In this document: positions 63,152 to 64,000 of the stretch, one piece after another
Layout of the letters: each line of letters starts with the position of its first letter
Numbering within the stretch: the stretch's first letter is position 1
Source of the DNA: Amphibacillus xylanus NBRC 15112
GTDB lineage: Bacteria; Bacillota; Bacilli; Bacillales; Amphibacillaceae
Assembly: GCF_000307165.1 (NCBI RefSeq)
Contig: NC_018704.1
Coordinates: forward strand, 2,108,001 to 2,172,000
Length of the DNA: 64,000 nt
Direction: 5' to 3'
The notes under the pieces: generated by a model
Database searches by the model: none
The model's input: the letters and a program-made list of their open reading frames with translations, nothing else
What the model was told of the DNA's origin: nothing
Translations under genes and position numbers: made by a program

Positions 63152-64000
63152 TTACATACTAAGTTGTTTTGATTTTACGCTGTTGATTTGATTTAATTTT
63201 TCTGAGCTAAACAACATTCCTGCTACTAAAAGAATTGCAATTGGTGGGAAGATTGCGATCGTAAGCTGACCTGCAAATAGACCAATTAACGGCGGGACAA
63301 ATGTCGTCCCAGTGTAAGCTGCTGCCATTTGATAACCAATTAATACTTGTGAATGCTGTTTACCGAAGTTTGCTGGTGTCTCATGAATCATACAAGGGAA
63401 AATTGGTGCCAGTCCAAGTCCGATAATCACAAAGCTACTCATTAAAAATATTTGTGGCAATGGTAAAAATAGCAGGATCGTACCGATTAGTGCAGTCATT
63501 TGACCAGTTCGTATCAGTGCTTTGTTTGACATTTTGAATGTAATAAAACCCGTTATAAAACGGCCTATTGTAATACCACCATAATAAAATGATACCCAGC
63601 GAGCAGCAATTGCAGGATCAAAGTTTTTAATATTAACTAAAAAGCTACTCCCCCAAAGGCCGACACCCGCTTCAATTCCACAGTAAAATAAAAATGTTAA
63701 TAGTGCATATTTTACACCCTTTACTTGTAGCGGTTTTGTTGCAGTTTTTGATGCTGTTGCTTCTGCTTCAATCGCTTGATTTAATTGACTTTCTTCTGTT
63801 GCTGCGACTTTACTCCATAAAGGGATGCTTAAGAAAAGTATCGCTACAAGTGCAAATTGGATAATCGAAATCGTTAAATAGCCTTCGCGCCAAGCATGAC
63901 CTTGAAGAATAAATTGCGACATGATGATTGGACTAAGTGAAGCACCAACACCCCAAAAGCTATGAAGCCAGCTCATGTGACGCGCTTCATAGTTAATGGC
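63152..64000 (-). CDS. MFS transporter, C-terminal part (runs off right edge)
   Basis: The frame is open through the right edge: beyond the Met at 63976 it continues AINYEARH, so that Met is internal. At least eight membrane helices are visible. The motif HMSWLHSFWGVGASLSP and the repeat-half boundary (an acidic, Ala/Thr-rich loop, EAEATASKTATKPLQ) fit fucose permease-like major-facilitator proteins with a central cytoplasmic loop. The substrate cannot be told. No partner gene in the window. Confidence 0.85.
   Translation of the reverse strand, partial: AINYEARHMSWLHSFWGVGASLSPIIMSQFILQGHAWREGYLTISIIQFALVAILFLSIPLWSKVAATEESQLNQAIEAEATASKTATKPLQVKGVKYALLTFLFYCGIEAGVGLWGSSFLVNIKNFDPAIAARWVSFYYGGITIGRFITGFITFKMSNKALIRTGQMTALIGTILLFLPLPQIFLMSSFVIIGLGLAPIFPCMIHETPANFGKQHSQVLIGYQMAAAYTGTTFVPPLIGLFAGQLTIAIFPPIAILLVAGMLFSSEKLNQINSVKSKQLSM

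Overview
The window is chromosomal DNA from a low-GC, endospore-forming, flagellated Bacillota bacterium of the Bacillaceae. Sporulation genes (spoIIID, spoIIQ, spoIID, spoIIR, spo0F) sit among housekeeping genes in an order close to the Bacillus subtilis rpoE-to-mbl region. The genus cannot be fixed from the sequence; an Amphibacillus/Halolactibacillus/Gracilibacillus-type organism would fit.

Region 1 (1-5.3 kb) holds the start of a Wzz-type chain-length regulator running off the left edge, a stand-alone EAL phosphodiesterase, a zinc-ribbon membrane protein, a NERD-domain nuclease gene (NERD1) bracketed by two repeat arrays, and an LCP-family wall-polymer ligase. Region 2 (5.3-29.5 kb) is a cell-surface glycopolymer island: MnaA and TagA (linkage unit), four CDP-glycerol:glycerophosphotransferase-type enzymes, TagGH export, TagD, TagB, TagO, an Alg14/Alg13-like pair, a polymerase-glycosyltransferase fusion, a MurJ/Wzx-type flippase and a 1208-residue GW-repeat glucosaminidase. 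Decayed IS30-, IS1182- and IS3-type fragments fill the gaps, so this is an accessory, rearranged zone. Region 3 (29.6-38.4 kb) runs lipoprotein, fabZ, epuA, flhP, flhO, mbl, spoIIID, a candidate peptide-signalling pair, spoIIQ, spoIID. Region 4 (38.7-49.4 kb) has murA, ywmB, ywzB, a Vpr-like protease, upp, glyA, rpiB, ywlE, mntP, a Sua5-type tsaC and a small GNAT-like gene; the ATP synthase operon that normally lies between upp and ywzB is missing here. Region 5 (49.4-64 kb) has spoIIR, prmC, prfA, tdk, rpmE2, a second NERD gene with an array, rho, a second murA, fba, spo0F, pyrG with its attenuator, rpoE, a P-loop kinase and a partial MFS transporter.

Two candidate systems stand out. First, four arrays of phased 20-21 bp direct repeats fall into two families (core GTGCGAATT and core ACTTGTGTGYATT). 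Each family has one array locus attached to a NERD + zinc-ribbon + putative HTH gene and one solo locus far away. The arrays resemble plasmid iterons, have a 40/41 bp dimeric sub-structure and share a related core, which suggests that each nuclease has its own set of chromosomal sites. Second, between spoIIQ and spoIIID lies a receptor resembling the TPR part of AimR but lacking the DNA-binding HTH. It is followed 40 bp later by a 72-residue secreted precursor ending in four perfect copies of the nonapeptide SDPEHGEIF, encoded with synonymous differences. That is a plausible many-in-one pheromone system.

How the genes act together: TagO, TagA and MnaA make the linkage unit, TagD supplies CDP-glycerol, the TagB/TagF-like enzymes extend or decorate the chain, TagGH exports it, the LCP protein attaches it to peptidoglycan, and the GW autolysin probably docks on the resulting teichoic acids. 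The other large block is the standard Bacillus growth, translation and sporulation core.
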